Assembly: GCA_958366985.1 (NCBI GenBank)
Contig: CATXDC010000014.1
Span: 1 to 64,000, forward strand
Length of the DNA: 64,000 nucleotides
From: an uncultured Oscillospiraceae bacterium
Lineage (GTDB): Bacteria > Bacillota > Clostridia > Oscillospirales > Acutalibacteraceae
Direction of reading: 5' to 3'
Part shown: in pieces, positions 42,389 through 50,979 of the stretch
Layout: every line of letters starts with the position of its first letter
Numbering within the stretch: the first letter of the stretch is position 1
Notes under the pieces: model-generated
Database searches by the model: none
What the model was told of the DNA's origin: nothing
Seen by the model: only the letters and a program-made list of their open reading frames with translations
Made by a program: the position numbers and the translations under genes

Positions 42389-44279
42389 TATTATCGCCTC
42401 CTTCATATGGCAAAAGAATCGTAGCAACAGCTCCGCCGGATGAAACATTATCTATTCTTATGGTTCCTCCAAAGTTTTCTATAATATCACGGCAGAGTGA
42501 AAGGCCTATACCGCTGCTGTTGTCGCCGCTGTAACCTCTCTCGAATATATAAGGCAGCTTTTCACTGGTAATTCCTTCTCCGTTATCCAAAATTGAAATA
42601 CGTACAGATTTATATACCCGTTCTGCACTTAAAATTATCTTTCCGTCTTGAGTGTGACGGTTTGAATTGGTGATAAGATTATATAAAACCTGAAACAAAG
42701 CGTCATCATTGCCTTTGACAAAAAGATTTTCTTCAGGAAAATTAACCAAAATGGTATTGTGATTTTTACTGCAGACAGGAGTACAGAATTTTTCTGTTCT
42801 GCTGAAAAGCTCCCTTACATTTACAGTACCTATTATTATTTCATTTTGTCTGTCGCAGGCAGAAGCACTCAGCTGCTCAACAAGAAGCCCCAGTCTCACA
42901 GCTTCCTGCTGGATAATATCAAGATTCTGAACCGTTTCGGAAGTAACTGCGTTTTTTTCAATCTGTTTAATGGTAAGTCCTGCATAGCTTCCCATAACAG
43001 TAAGGGGAGTTTTAAGCTCATGACCTACATTTGCCATAAAATCCGCCTTCATCTTTGAAAGCTCGGTAAGATTATTTTTCTCCCTTATAATTTCAAGTTC
43101 TCTTTTTCTACTCTCCTTAAGCTCGTTTTCTGTTCTCATGAAATTAACTGTAAGAGCTATAGCATTTGCAGAAACAAAAATCAAAACTCCGGCTTCAAGG
43201 ATATTGGTTTCGCCGTAATTTATGTAAACGATACTATCAAGAAATGCTAAAATTCCAAATACAACTCCACCTATCAGTATAAGCATCTGTTCACTTTTGA
43301 GTAAATGTTTTTCTGTAAAATACCATTTTGTAACACTGATAAGTATTGAAAAGATTATTATTGCTCCGCAAAGACTCAAAATGTAAGGCGAAAGAGCCAA
43401 AAGCTTTAAATACGTATCAAAAGGAAATACAACACACAAAACTGCGCTTCCTCCTGACAGAATGAACACTGTAAATTTAGAAAACTTTCCCATAGTGTTT
43501 TCAAACATCTTATCTAAATACAGCAAAACAAAAAATAAGAAGAGAAAGCTCGCAACACTGTCAAATCTCATTCTGAATTGCCAGCCTGTATCGGGATACA
43601 GCATGGCAAATATCTGAGGCGGCGAAAAAAGCTCGCTTGCCGTTAAAGCTCCGCAGGTGCAGGCAAACCATAAAAATCTTCTGTATCTTGTGAAAAATAT
43701 GTATGTGGCAAAAAATATAAGCATCATCGCAATGACTGCGCCAATAGGCAGTGTGTTTGAAAAAAACATCAGGTTCGTAAGCCCGCTGAGCATCGACGAT
43801 GTTCCGACATAAAGTCCGCTGAAAGATTCTTTAGTAAGGCGTGTTATATCATTTCTTTGAACAACTATTTCAGTCAGTTCATTTTTAACTGTAAAGCTTG
43901 CAAAATTACATCTGGGTTCCTGTGCAAGACTGTTGTTTTTAACAGAATTGGCAGAGCCTGACTGGATCATAAGTTCCCCATCAACCCATATTTTCTGAAA
44001 GTTTGAAGTACTGTTTTCATATATTGAAAATACTTTGCCTACAGGCAGCGGCAGCAAAATCCTGTATGTACATACCTTTGTGGCATTATTACCGTCAACA
44101 TAAACCGGAGAAAGATTCTTTGCCGATTCTCCTTTAAAATCATCAGGAGTATACATTTTTTCGGTTCTAGTTTCCAGCAATTCCCTTTGATTTGTATCCA
44201 CTGAAAAAACCAGAGAAAAAATTGTAAAAATCAAAACAAATATTATAGTTGTGCCGACAGCAATTTTGCTTCTGGTCAC
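42360..44279 (-). CDS. sensor histidine kinase with extracellular sensor and 7TM-type membrane region
   Basis: A 639-residue membrane kinase. One N-terminal helix (about 8-26) precedes an extracytoplasmic region of about 160 residues, then a cluster of some seven helices (about 185-385), an arrangement like 7TMR-DISM sensors. A linker coiled coil (ENELKESRKRELEIIREKNN) leads to the phospho-acceptor His near 420 in GHELKTPLTV. The ATPase domain has the N box LYNLITNSNRH, the G1 box DNGEGI and the G2 box GIGLSLCRDI. The start is GTG 44279 behind AAAGGAGG. It lies between a sodium symporter gene and its cognate regulator, suggesting that it senses the transported solute; this is inferred. Confidence 0.93.
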   Translation of the reverse strand: MTRSKIAVGTTIIFVLIFTIFSLVFSVDTNQRELLETRTEKMYTPDDFKGESAKNLSPVYVDGNNATKVCTYRILLPLPVGKVFSIYENSTSNFQKIWVDGELMIQSGSANSVKNNSLAQEPRCNFASFTVKNELTEIVVQRNDITRLTKESFSGLYVGTSSMLSGLTNLMFFSNTLPIGAVIAMMLIFFATYIFFTRYRRFLWFACTCGALTASELFSPPQIFAMLYPDTGWQFRMRFDSVASFLFLFFVLLYLDKMFENTMGKFSKFTVFILSGGSAVLCVVFPFDTYLKLLALSPYILSLCGAIIIFSILISVTKWYFTEKHLLKSEQMLILIGGVVFGILAFLDSIVYINYGETNILEAGVLIFVSANAIALTVNFMRTENELKESRKRELEIIREKNNLTELSKMKADFMANVGHELKTPLTVMGSYAGLTIKQIEKNAVTSETVQNLDIIQQEAVRLGLLVEQLSASACDRQNEIIIGTVNVRELFSRTEKFCTPVCSKNHNTILVNFPEENLFVKGNDDALFQVLYNLITNSNRHTQDGKIILSAERVYKSVRISILDNGEGITSEKLPYIFERGYSGDNSSGIGLSLCRDIIENFGGTIRIDNVSSGGAVATILLPYEGGDNNEQKSDIAY

Positions 44280-44315
44280 CGCTGAACCTCCTTTAAATTC
44301 CCTCTAGTTACTCTT

Positions 44316-45761
44316 TTACTTCTCAGGTGTGTTTTCACCTTTCGACTTTTTAATAAATTCTTCCGCCTTTTCTGTTTCAGACGGAGTAATTAAACTTACA
44401 AAAACATAGACAATCAGCGACATAGCTACTCCGAAAATCACCTGAAGCGCCGATTGCGGTTCCCAGAATGACGGAAGCTGAACACCGAAACCTATAATCA
44501 GATTATAAAGGCAATATACAATTCCAACAGCCATTGAAGCTACCGCTCCCTTGCTGTTTCCCCTCTTCCAGAAAAATCCCATTACAAGGGGCACAAACAC
44601 ACCAGTGGTGATAATATCAGAAGCCATCCATGAAATTTCGAGAATGGATCTTATTTTAAGTGAAATGAGAAGCGCAACCGCCGTTACAAAAAGAGTGGCA
44701 AATCTCGAAAATTTAAGCTTCTTTTCTTCGCTCTCCTTTTTTCCTACAAGGTCTATTGAAAGAGTCATTGCACCGGTATTGATGAGGGAATCCATTGTAG
44801 ACATAATAGCCGCAGAAATTCCCACAAATACCAAAGCTCCAAGCACCGGATTCATATACTGCGTTACAATAGCTGTAACTACTCCGCCCTGAGGGAGCTT
44901 ATCGAAAAGAGTTATTCCCGCCATACCGGTAAACACTACCATAAGATAAAGAGGAATATAAGCAAAGAAACTCATAACGGTCATTTTTCTTGCATCTTTG
45001 TCGTTTCTTGCAGCGGAAATTCGCTGCCATACGTTTGCCTGAATAACCCATGCTCCTCCAAAGGTTATCACATAAACCATATACTTCTGTGCTCCTGCGG
45101 AAAAACTCATATATCCTGTCTTTCCTGCCTGCTCAGCTGCAAGAGCGATATTGTCAAATCCGCCGGAATTTACCATTGCTACAATAAATACAATGAGAGC
45201 GGAAATTGCAAGGAGTACAAACTGAATGATATCCGTAAGCACAACTCCACGGAATCCTCCAAACATGGAATAAATGAGAACTATAGCAGTACCCACCAGT
45301 ACGGCAACTTCATAGTTCATGCCGAGATATGTACCGAAAAAGCTTCCTATACCCACCATCTGTGATGCTGCGTTAAGAGTCATGAATACAAGAATCATAA
45401 CCGAAAGAAGCTTTGCTGCAAGAGGAGAATACCTTGCGCTCATCATTTCGCCCTGAGTGAGATACCCTACACGGCGTATACCTTTGGCGCCGAGAATCAT
45501 GAGAAACGTGGAGAGAAGCACCGGCACGCCATAGTACCAGAACGCTCCCAGTCCGTCACTGTAAGCAAGGTCGGCGGTGGAAATTGCCGAACCCGCTCCC
45601 CACCATGAAGCTATAAACGTAATTGAAAGCGCCCAGAAAGGCAGTGTTCTTCCTGCAAAAAAGTAATCCTCAACAGTATGGTTTTTCTTTTCCTTGGTAA
45701 CCGCTATAAGCAATACAGCAAAATATATAAGAAGTCCCACAAGGGATATAGCTTTCAGCAA
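44316..45761 (-). CDS. sodium:solute symporter (SSS family)
   Basis: A 481-residue protein with about 13 membrane helices. Segments typical of the SSS family are DYFFAGRTLPFWALSITFIASWWGAGSAI near the N-terminus and the GGFRGVVLTDIIQFVLL motif. The family carries sugars, sialic acid, proline, pantothenate and other solutes with Na+. The start is given as TTG 45761 because GGGGTGGTG lies six bases upstream; in-frame GTG codons at 45773 and 45770 sit within that site. It heads an operon with the histidine kinase (36 bp downstream) and response regulator. Given the nearby sialidase, GH98-like and fucose genes, sialic acid or fucose are reasonable candidate substrates, without direct proof. Confidence 0.88.
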   Translation of the reverse strand: MLKAISLVGLLIYFAVLLIAVTKEKKNHTVEDYFFAGRTLPFWALSITFIASWWGAGSAISTADLAYSDGLGAFWYYGVPVLLSTFLMILGAKGIRRVGYLTQGEMMSARYSPLAAKLLSVMILVFMTLNAASQMVGIGSFFGTYLGMNYEVAVLVGTAIVLIYSMFGGFRGVVLTDIIQFVLLAISALIVFIVAMVNSGGFDNIALAAEQAGKTGYMSFSAGAQKYMVYVITFGGAWVIQANVWQRISAARNDKDARKMTVMSFFAYIPLYLMVVFTGMAGITLFDKLPQGGVVTAIVTQYMNPVLGALVFVGISAAIMSTMDSLINTGAMTLSIDLVGKKESEEKKLKFSRFATLFVTAVALLISLKIRSILEISWMASDIITTGVFVPLVMGFFWKRGNSKGAVASMAVGIVYCLYNLIIGFGVQLPSFWEPQSALQVIFGVAMSLIVYVFVSLITPSETEKAEEFIKKSKGENTPEK

Positions 45762-45849
45762 AACAAACACCACCCCAAAATAACATGAATAAATATATTT
45801 ACATAATATTACATCATCAAATAAAATACAAGAACCGTTATTTTCTTAT

Positions 45850-45890
45850 TTGAGAAAAAGAAAATCCGCAGACATAAAATTCTGCGGATT
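45850..45890 (-). terminator. intrinsic terminator of the metallophosphatase gene
   Basis: AATCCGCAGA pairs perfectly with TCTGCGGATT around an eight-base loop. T-rich tails lie on both sides (TTTTCTTTTTCTC on the minus strand, TTTTTTG on the plus). Confidence 0.85.
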
Positions 45891-45973
45891 TTTTGTATTC
45901 CCTGTGTGCTTTTAACTTAACGCTTTTACAAAATATTTAAGCTTAATAAACACTTAAAATCAATAAATTATTC

Positions 45974-48064
45974 TTAAAACTGAACTTTTACGAGTCTTCC
46001 CGAAAAATCTGCGACAACTATTGCATCTTCAAGAACGATAGGTGTTGAGAGTACAGGAGAGCCTATATTAATTTTTTCTAAAATTTTTCCTGATTTATCG
46101 GCAACATATACATAACCGTCGGAAGCTGCAAAAATCAGCTTTCCGTCCTTTTCGACTATGTCGCTTTCAACGGTCTGAGAATCGCCGGAAGTATATGGAG
46201 CTGTATAGACAAGTGCTTTACCCACGGGAAGCTCCCATTTTACTTTCTTTTCAGTGAGTGAATAAGCCAGAACTCCCTTTGTGGCTGTGGGGATATATGC
46301 CATATCTCCCGAAACAAGAGGCTTTGCACTGGAGGACAAATTATAACCTTCCATTGTGGTTTTATTTGTGATATTTCCTGTTGCCAGATCTACGAGCATT
46401 ATAGCGTCGTCATCAGCTACTATAAGAGTATTTTCATCTACTACGGCAGGTGTGGAGCTTCTGAAACGAATATCCTCATCCTTGTTTTCCCAAAGCTGCT
46501 TTCCTGTGTTCTTATCGAGAGCTACAAGGGCATCCCAGTGTGAGCTTACAATAAGCTTATCCCCTGCAACTACAAATTCAGCAGGAGAAGTTTCTCCTTT
46601 GCCTCTGTCATTATCCCAGACAATTTCACCTGTCTCACCGTTTAATGCGGTTACATAGGAAGCATTGCCGGCATATATTACACCGTTATCAGCACAGATT
46701 CCCGAACAGGTATTGAGTCCGTTTCCAACGGGAACCTGCTTCTCCCATATAACCTTGCCGTCAGCGGGATTAATGCAGTATACATATCCTTCAGCAGACT
46801 GTGTATAGATTTTTTCGTTCTCCATAACCAGTTTGCTCTTAACTGAGTTTTTGGTTTCGGTGAACCAAAGCTGCTTGCCTGTTTTTTCATCCATGCAGTA
46901 AATTCCGCATTTTGCAGGATAATCATCATAGCTTGTTGCAGCGTAAACTTTACCGTCATAATACAGCGGATCTGAGAAAACTACGTTTCCGCTCATTTGC
47001 TGTGTCCAGACTGCCTTTTCGGCTTCCGGAGTCTTTGTGACATCATAATCATAGTAAATCATGCTGGTGGAAATTTCACCGGCGGCGTTTACATTTAAGA
47101 GTCTTGCTCCGCTTACGGACTGATCTATTCCGCCGCAGTCGGGACGTGCTGTGCTTACAGAAAGAACACCGTTCTGCATTTCAACATGATTGTTGTGATA
47201 ATGACCGTAAATCCATGCAATAAGATTATGCTTTTTAAGGTCAAGGTCTCTTCCACTGAAGCTGATAACATAATCCTCAGAGGGAGATTTTGTATGGTTG
47301 AAAATTACAACCTTCATATCGGGATCGATATTTTCAAGGTCGTTTTCCAGCCACTTCCACTTGTCATTTTTATTATATCCTGATTTATAATCTGCCCATC
47401 CAAGGAAAGGAGTTACAACATAATGTACGTTGCCTACATTGAAAGAATACCATGTAGGACCGTAAATGCTTTCATAAAGTTCCTCGCCGTATTTGCCCTC
47501 AACAAAATCGTGGTTGCCTATTGTGTAATATACGGGCAGTCCCATATTTTCGCTGTTCATATCGGATTTATGGCGTTTGAGTCCCGGCTCATAGCAGATA
47601 TCACCTGTATGTATAAGGAATGCAGGCTTTTCATCCGCAACGGCCTTCTTTACATAGTTAAGCCAGTCGCCCACTCCGTTTTCTCCGATTTCGGTATCAG
47701 AAATCTGAATAAAAGAGTGATCCTCGGCTGCTGTTCTCTCATCCTTTGTGAGAGCAAAATTATATTCCTCAGTATCCTTGGATGCGGAAATATAAAAATT
47801 CTCACAGGTGTAGCCTGAGGGGGTAGTAATAGTGATAAAACGTGTTTTTCTGTACCCCTTAAGGGTGAACTGTCCGTTTTCATCAGTCTTTACGACATTT
47901 CTTCCGTCAGTAACCATGACTCCGGATACAGGATTTCCCGTATCTGCTTCGGTTACTTTTCCGCTGTAAGGCCCGCCGGTACGGAAAAATAAAAACAGAC
48001 CTACCGCTGCAGCAATAATCAGTACAACTGCAACTGAAATTACTGCAATTACTTTTTTTGACAT
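45974..48064 (-). CDS. membrane-anchored metallophosphatase fused to a PQQ-like beta-propeller
   Basis: A 696-residue protein. After an N-terminal helix (about 5-28) there is a small beta domain (GKVTEADTGNPVSGVMVTDG, about 35-110) like the N-terminal domain of calcineurin-like phosphoesterases. The phosphoesterase core has SDTEI, HTGDICYE, TIGNHDF, IFNHTKS and YGHYHNNH. The first motif has Glu where most relatives have His. Residues from about 345 to the end form a seven-bladed propeller with repeated GKQLWxx/GKVIWE turns. The start is ATG 48064; GGAGGG overlaps the ATG at 48070. It is predicted to sit on the outer face. Its substrate is unknown, and no partner gene is in the same transcript. 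Confidence 0.85.
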   Translation of the reverse strand: MSKKVIAVISVAVVLIIAAAVGLFLFFRTGGPYSGKVTEADTGNPVSGVMVTDGRNVVKTDENGQFTLKGYRKTRFITITTPSGYTCENFYISASKDTEEYNFALTKDERTAAEDHSFIQISDTEIGENGVGDWLNYVKKAVADEKPAFLIHTGDICYEPGLKRHKSDMNSENMGLPVYYTIGNHDFVEGKYGEELYESIYGPTWYSFNVGNVHYVVTPFLGWADYKSGYNKNDKWKWLENDLENIDPDMKVVIFNHTKSPSEDYVISFSGRDLDLKKHNLIAWIYGHYHNNHVEMQNGVLSVSTARPDCGGIDQSVSGARLLNVNAAGEISTSMIYYDYDVTKTPEAEKAVWTQQMSGNVVFSDPLYYDGKVYAATSYDDYPAKCGIYCMDEKTGKQLWFTETKNSVKSKLVMENEKIYTQSAEGYVYCINPADGKVIWEKQVPVGNGLNTCSGICADNGVIYAGNASYVTALNGETGEIVWDNDRGKGETSPAEFVVAGDKLIVSSHWDALVALDKNTGKQLWENKDEDIRFRSSTPAVVDENTLIVADDDAIMLVDLATGNITNKTTMEGYNLSSSAKPLVSGDMAYIPTATKGVLAYSLTEKKVKWELPVGKALVYTAPYTSGDSQTVESDIVEKDGKLIFAASDGYVYVADKSGKILEKINIGSPVLSTPIVLEDAIVVADFSGRLVKVQF

Positions 48065-48193
48065 AATCATCCCTCCGCTCAGCTCTAAGTTTATTTAGTG
48101 GCTGAATAAAATAATATAAACAGTTTAACAAAACGAACGATAAAGTCAATTATTTAAATCAACAAGAAAAAGGGGTGTTTTTTGTACACTGTT

Positions 48194-49051
48194 TTATTTT
48201 GATCGGAGAGAATATTGCTTGGGACTGACGCCTTTATATCTTTTGAAGGTCTTTATAAAATAGCTTAAATCATTGAATCCGCAGTTGAAGGCAGTCTGGG
48301 TGACGCCCATATTGCCGCTGAGCATACACTGGCAGGCACATTCTATACGATAGAAATTGACATAATCTATGGGAGTTCTCGAGGTATAAAGCTTAAAGAC
48401 ACTGCAAAGTCTTTTTTCACTAAGTCCCGAAATGGCAGAAAGCTTCTGAAGTGTTATTTCACCGGAGTAATTGTTTTCTATCCACTCGATAATATTACGT
48501 ACAGCCTCAAGCTCTTCACGGTTTTTGGCGGAAATTCCAAGGGAAACCGTATAGGAACTTTTTAACAGAAGATAAAAAATACTGTAAAGAACACTGTAAG
48601 CTAAAAGCTCATAAAAAGGCTCTTCATTTTTCACAGTTTCAAAAAGCAGGTTTACTTTTTCGGATATCCTTTCATCAGTCCCTTCAGGGAAAAAGGTCTT
48701 TACAGCAAGGGTCTGCCCTGCAAGGGGAGAAAGATATTTTGCAGAGGCATCGCTCCTGCTTTTTGCCAGCATTGACATATCAAAAACTATACACTCATAT
48801 ACGCAGTTTTGGGGATTTCCGCTGTGGAGGCATCCACAGTTTACAAAAACTATATCGCCTTTTGTAAGAGTATATTCAACTGTATCCACAAGAAGACACA
48901 GTTCCCCCTCCAGAACTCTGATAATTTCAAATTCACGGTGCCAGTGAGCGGGCATTAAATACTGGGGATGCGAAAAATTTACAAAATAATACTGGAGCGG
49001 AAAGGATGAAGATCCATGTGTTTTTTTCTCGTAATAGTCCGTATAGTTCAT
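48194..49051 (-). CDS. AraC-family transcriptional regulator (candidate regulator of fucIKA)
   Basis: A 285-residue regulator. The N-terminal half is a cupin sensor domain (MPAHWHREFEIIRVLEGELCL), the usual sugar-binding part of the family. The C-terminal 100 residues hold two helix-turn-helix motifs, with LQKLSAISGLSEKRLCSVFK and VTQTAFNCGFNDLSYFIKTFKRY, ending GVSPKQYSLRSK. The start is ATG 49051 behind GGAGG. It is divergent from fucI across 122 bp that contains a perfect 14-bp palindrome on the fuc -10 box, so control of L-fucose catabolism is the simplest reading. Neither the ligand nor the site has been shown. Confidence 0.9.
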   Translation of the reverse strand: MNYTDYYEKKTHGSSSFPLQYYFVNFSHPQYLMPAHWHREFEIIRVLEGELCLLVDTVEYTLTKGDIVFVNCGCLHSGNPQNCVYECIVFDMSMLAKSRSDASAKYLSPLAGQTLAVKTFFPEGTDERISEKVNLLFETVKNEEPFYELLAYSVLYSIFYLLLKSSYTVSLGISAKNREELEAVRNIIEWIENNYSGEITLQKLSAISGLSEKRLCSVFKLYTSRTPIDYVNFYRIECACQCMLSGNMGVTQTAFNCGFNDLSYFIKTFKRYKGVSPKQYSLRSK

Positions 49052-49112
49052 TTTTGCCTCCAAAAAGGAAAATCGTTATACTTTTAGGGTCAAATAGCAC
49101 AAGTATTTTAGC

Positions 49113-49126
49113 ATATCAGCTGATAT
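49113..49126. promoter_or_regulatory. perfect 14-bp palindrome on the fucIKA promoter
   Basis: ATATCAGCTGATAT is a perfect palindrome whose right end forms part of the TATAAT -10 box (49124-49129). The -35 position (AAGTAT) is weak. The site sits between the AraC-type gene and fucI. Confidence 0.65.
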
Positions 49127-49173
49127 AATTCAATTATCAATAAAACCGTAAAAAATTTAAGGAGGTTTTTAAA

Positions 49174-50970
49174 TTGGCAAAAAGCAGACTTATAGGTGAT
49201 TACCCCGTAATCGGAATCAGACCCACAATCGACGGCAGAAGAGGATACCTTAAGGTTCGTGAATCCCTTGAGGAGCAGACAATGAACATGGCTAAAGCCG
49301 CCGCAAAACTTTTTGAGGAAAACATCAAGTACTCAAACGGCGAACCTGTAAAGGTAATTATTGCCGATACAACTATCGGCCGTGTTGCAGAGGCAGCAGC
49401 CTGCGCTGACAAGTTCAAGAAAGCCGGCGTTGACATCACACTTACAGTTACACCCTGCTGGTGCTACGGCGCTGAAACAATGGACATGGAGCCATCAACA
49501 ATAAAAGGCGTTTGGGGCTTTAACGGAACTGAGCGTCCCGGCGCAGTTTACCTTGCATCAGTTCTTGCAACTCACGCTCAGAAAGGTCTCCCCGCTTTCG
49601 GCATCTACGGTCATGATGTATGCGAGGCTGACGACACTTCAATTCCCGAAGACGTTAAAGAAAAGCTTCTCCGCTTCGGCAGATGCGCAGTTGCAGCAGC
49701 TACAATGAGAGGCAAGTCATATCTTCAGATCGGCTCAATCTGCATGGGCATCGGCGGTTCAATTATAGACCCCGCTTTCATCGAAGACTATCTCGGCATG
49801 AGAGTTGAGTCCGTTGACGAGGTTGAAATCATCAGAAGAATGGCAAACGGAATCTATGACGAGGCAGAGTTCCAGAAAGCTCTCAAATGGACTAAGGAAA
49901 ACTGCAAGGAAGGCTTTGACAAGAATCCTCCCGAGGTTCAGAAGACTCCCGAAGAGAAAGAAAAGGACTGGGAGTTTGTTGTTAAGATGATGTGCATCAT
50001 CAAGGACCTTATGAACGGCAACGAAAATCTTCCCGAGGGCTGTGAGGAAGAGCGTGTAGGTCATAACGCTATCGCAGCAGGTTTCCAGGGTCAGAGACAG
50101 TGGACAGACTTCTATCCCAACTGCGACTTTGCAGAGGCACTGCTCAACACATCCTTTGACTGGAACGGAGCAAGAGAACCGTACATCCTTGCAACAGAAA
50201 ACGATGTTCTCAACGGTCTCGGCATGATGTTCATGAAGCTCCTTACAAACAGAGCTCAGATTTTCGCAGACGTACGTACATACTGGAGCCCCGAAGCTGT
50301 TAAAAAGGCAACAGGCTATGACATTGAGGGCGTAGCAAAAGAAGCCGGCGGATTCATCCACCTTATCAACTCCGGCGCTGCCTGCCTTGACGCCTGCGGA
50401 CAGGCAAAAGATGAAAACGGCAACGGCACAATGAAGCAGTGGTTCGATGTTACAGAGGAAGACCAGAAAGCTATCCTTGACGCTACCACATGGAACTCCG
50501 CAGACTTTGGCTATTTCAGAGGCGGCGGATATTCTTCAAGATTCCTTACAGAGGCTGAAATGCCCTGCACAATGATAAGACTTAACCTTGTTAAGGGTCT
50601 CGGCCCCGTTGTACAGATTGCAGAGGGCTGGACAATCAAGCTTCCCGACGAGGTATCCGATAAGCTCTGGAAGCGTACAGACTACACATGGCCCTGCACA
50701 TGGTTCGCTCCCAGAACAACAGGCAAAGGCGCATTCAAGACAGCATACGACGTTATGAACAACTGGGGCGCAAACCACGGCGCAATCAGCTACGGCCACA
50801 TCGGCGCAGACCTTATCACCCTTTGCTCAATGCTTCGTATCCCCGTTTCAATGCACAACGTTGACGAAGATAAGATCTTCCGTCCCGCCGCATGGAACGC
50901 ATTCGGCATGGACAAAGAGGGACAGGATTTCAGAGCCTGTGCTGCATACGGCCCCATGTACAAAAAATAA
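49174..50970 (+). CDS. fucI: L-fucose isomerase
   Basis: A 598-residue Mn2+-dependent isomerase that converts L-fucose to L-fuculose, the first step of phosphorylative fucose catabolism. Characteristic segments are the N-terminal IGIRPTIDGRRGYLKVRESL, the TPCWCYGAETMDM and GIYGHDVCEADDTSIPE stretches, and the C-terminal APRTTGKGAF and ISYGHIGADLITL. Length equals that of well-known FucI proteins. It starts at TTG 49174, eight bases after AAGGAGG. It heads a three-gene operon with a kinase (9 bp later) and the aldolase. No signal peptide is present; the protein is cytoplasmic. Confidence 0.96.
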   Translation: MAKSRLIGDYPVIGIRPTIDGRRGYLKVRESLEEQTMNMAKAAAKLFEENIKYSNGEPVKVIIADTTIGRVAEAAACADKFKKAGVDITLTVTPCWCYGAETMDMEPSTIKGVWGFNGTERPGAVYLASVLATHAQKGLPAFGIYGHDVCEADDTSIPEDVKEKLLRFGRCAVAAATMRGKSYLQIGSICMGIGGSIIDPAFIEDYLGMRVESVDEVEIIRRMANGIYDEAEFQKALKWTKENCKEGFDKNPPEVQKTPEEKEKDWEFVVKMMCIIKDLMNGNENLPEGCEEERVGHNAIAAGFQGQRQWTDFYPNCDFAEALLNTSFDWNGAREPYILATENDVLNGLGMMFMKLLTNRAQIFADVRTYWSPEAVKKATGYDIEGVAKEAGGFIHLINSGAACLDACGQAKDENGNGTMKQWFDVTEEDQKAILDATTWNSADFGYFRGGGYSSRFLTEAEMPCTMIRLNLVKGLGPVVQIAEGWTIKLPDEVSDKLWKRTDYTWPCTWFAPRTTGKGAFKTAYDVMNNWGANHGAISYGHIGADLITLCSMLRIPVSMHNVDEDKIFRPAAWNAFGMDKEGQDFRACAAYGPMYKK

Positions 50971-50979
50971 GGTGGACAT

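Noticed and set aside
49759..50361. 200-codon open frame on the minus strand
   Set aside because: Antisense to fucI, Cys- and Phe-rich in the pattern of a mirror frame, with no ribosome-binding site.
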